Shown one piece after another: positions 5,669 to 5,748 of a DNA stretch of 5,748 bases. How positions within the stretch are numbered: the first letter of the stretch is position 1; each line of letters opens with the position of its first letter. This stretch comes from Halococcaceae archaeon (lineage in GTDB: Archaea; Halobacteriota; Halobacteria; Halobacteriales; Halalkalicoccaceae). Made by a program: the position numbers and the translations under genes. Where the stretch lies: assembly GCA_007128515.1 (NCBI GenBank), contig SKXI01000009.1, positions 1 to 5,748 on the forward strand, given 5' to 3'. The notes beneath the pieces are model-generated. The model saw only the letters and a list, made by a program, of their open reading frames with translations. It made no database searches and was not told where the DNA came from.

Positions 5669-5678
5669 GTACAATGAG
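5669..5678 (-). promoter_or_regulatory. Weak TATA-like element of the DUF63 gene
   Basis: The minus-strand sequence CTCATTGTAC lies about 20-29 bases before the ATG at 5649. It is the most A/T-rich patch at that distance but is a poor TATA match, so the call rests mainly on position. Confidence 0.3.
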
Positions 5679-5700
5679 CGTTCCGGTGTCTCGACCTCGG

Positions 5701-5710
5701 GGTTTTTCTC
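5701..5710 (+). promoter_or_regulatory. TATA-like element of the gene starting at 5732
   Basis: GGTTTTTCTC has its T-run at 5703-5707, about 27 bases before the ATG at 5732. Spacing and composition match the other presumed leaderless promoters in the window and support a gene entering from the right edge. Confidence 0.45.
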
Positions 5711-5731
5711 ACACCCTCTCCTCCGGAGCGC

Positions 5732-5748
5732 ATGGACCGCGAGACGCT
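5732..5748 (+). CDS. Start of an unidentified gene (cut by window edge)
   Basis: ATG at 5732 opens five complete codons reading MDRET plus two bases, too little to identify. Support comes from the TATA-like element about 27 bases upstream and from the 82-base divergent gap to the DUF63 gene, which otherwise has no explanation. The acidic start is typical of a haloarchaeal protein. It is divergent from the DUF63 gene. The call is tentative. Confidence 0.4.

Noticed and set aside
4829..5674. 281-codon minus-strand frame overlapping the DUF63 gene in another frame
   Set aside because: It is Arg/Ala/Pro-rich with no family similarity, whereas the DUF63 frame gives regular membrane helices and family motifs.
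5650..5733. 28-residue N-terminal extension of the DUF63 protein
   Set aside because: It is polar and basic, covers the presumed promoters, and overlaps the start of the divergent gene. MVLPEG at 5649 matches the usual family start.
1..5748. Mobile elements, CRISPR arrays, tRNA or defence genes
   Set aside because: No long direct or inverted repeats, transposase motifs, spacer-repeat pattern or tRNA-like sequence were seen, and coding sequence fills nearly all the window.

Overview
The window looks like ordinary chromosome from a halophilic archaeon (class Halobacteria). The DNA is very GC-rich with strong G/C at third codon positions. The predicted proteins are rich in Asp and Glu and poor in Lys. 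Most genes have no Shine-Dalgarno sequence; instead an A/T-rich TATA-like patch lies 23-29 bases before the start codon, as expected of haloarchaeal leaderless transcripts. No mobile element, CRISPR array, tRNA or rRNA was seen. Genes fill almost the whole window, and no gap exceeds 100 bases.

Layout. Positions 1-1385 (minus) hold the N-terminal 461 codons of ilvD, dihydroxy-acid dehydratase, which runs off the left edge. A 95-bp divergent promoter region separates it from a plus-strand group of three. The first (1481-2350) is a DapA/KDG-aldolase family lyase that keeps the Schiff-base lysine but lacks residues diagnostic of dihydrodipicolinate synthase. The second (2397-3362) is a GHMP-fold protein resembling beta-RFAP synthase (MptG). 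The third (3394-3594) is a 66-residue zinc-ribbon protein with a C-terminal membrane anchor. This group meets a minus-strand group head-on at 3591-3594, where one CTAG supplies both stop codons. Read from the right, the minus-strand group is a DUF63-type multispanning membrane protein (5649-4843), an unrecognised small membrane protein (4806-4342) and a hexameric-type nucleoside phosphorylase (4319-3591). At the far right a plus-strand gene appears to start at 5732, with only five complete codons visible.

How the genes may work together. IlvD belongs to branched-chain amino-acid synthesis. The phosphorylase belongs to nucleoside salvage or catabolism and yields ribose 1-phosphate. The MptG-like protein belongs to a family that joins a ribose phosphate to an aminobenzoate, but its role in haloarchaea, which use folate-type C1 carriers, is unsettled. 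The lyase may act on a 2-keto-3-deoxy acid rather than in lysine synthesis. The sequence does not show that these enzymes form one pathway. I found no convincing new multi-gene system. The points most worth a second look are the lyase with altered active-site residues beside ilvD, the MptG-like protein paired with a tail-anchored zinc ribbon, and the overlap of stop codons with each other and with a promoter.
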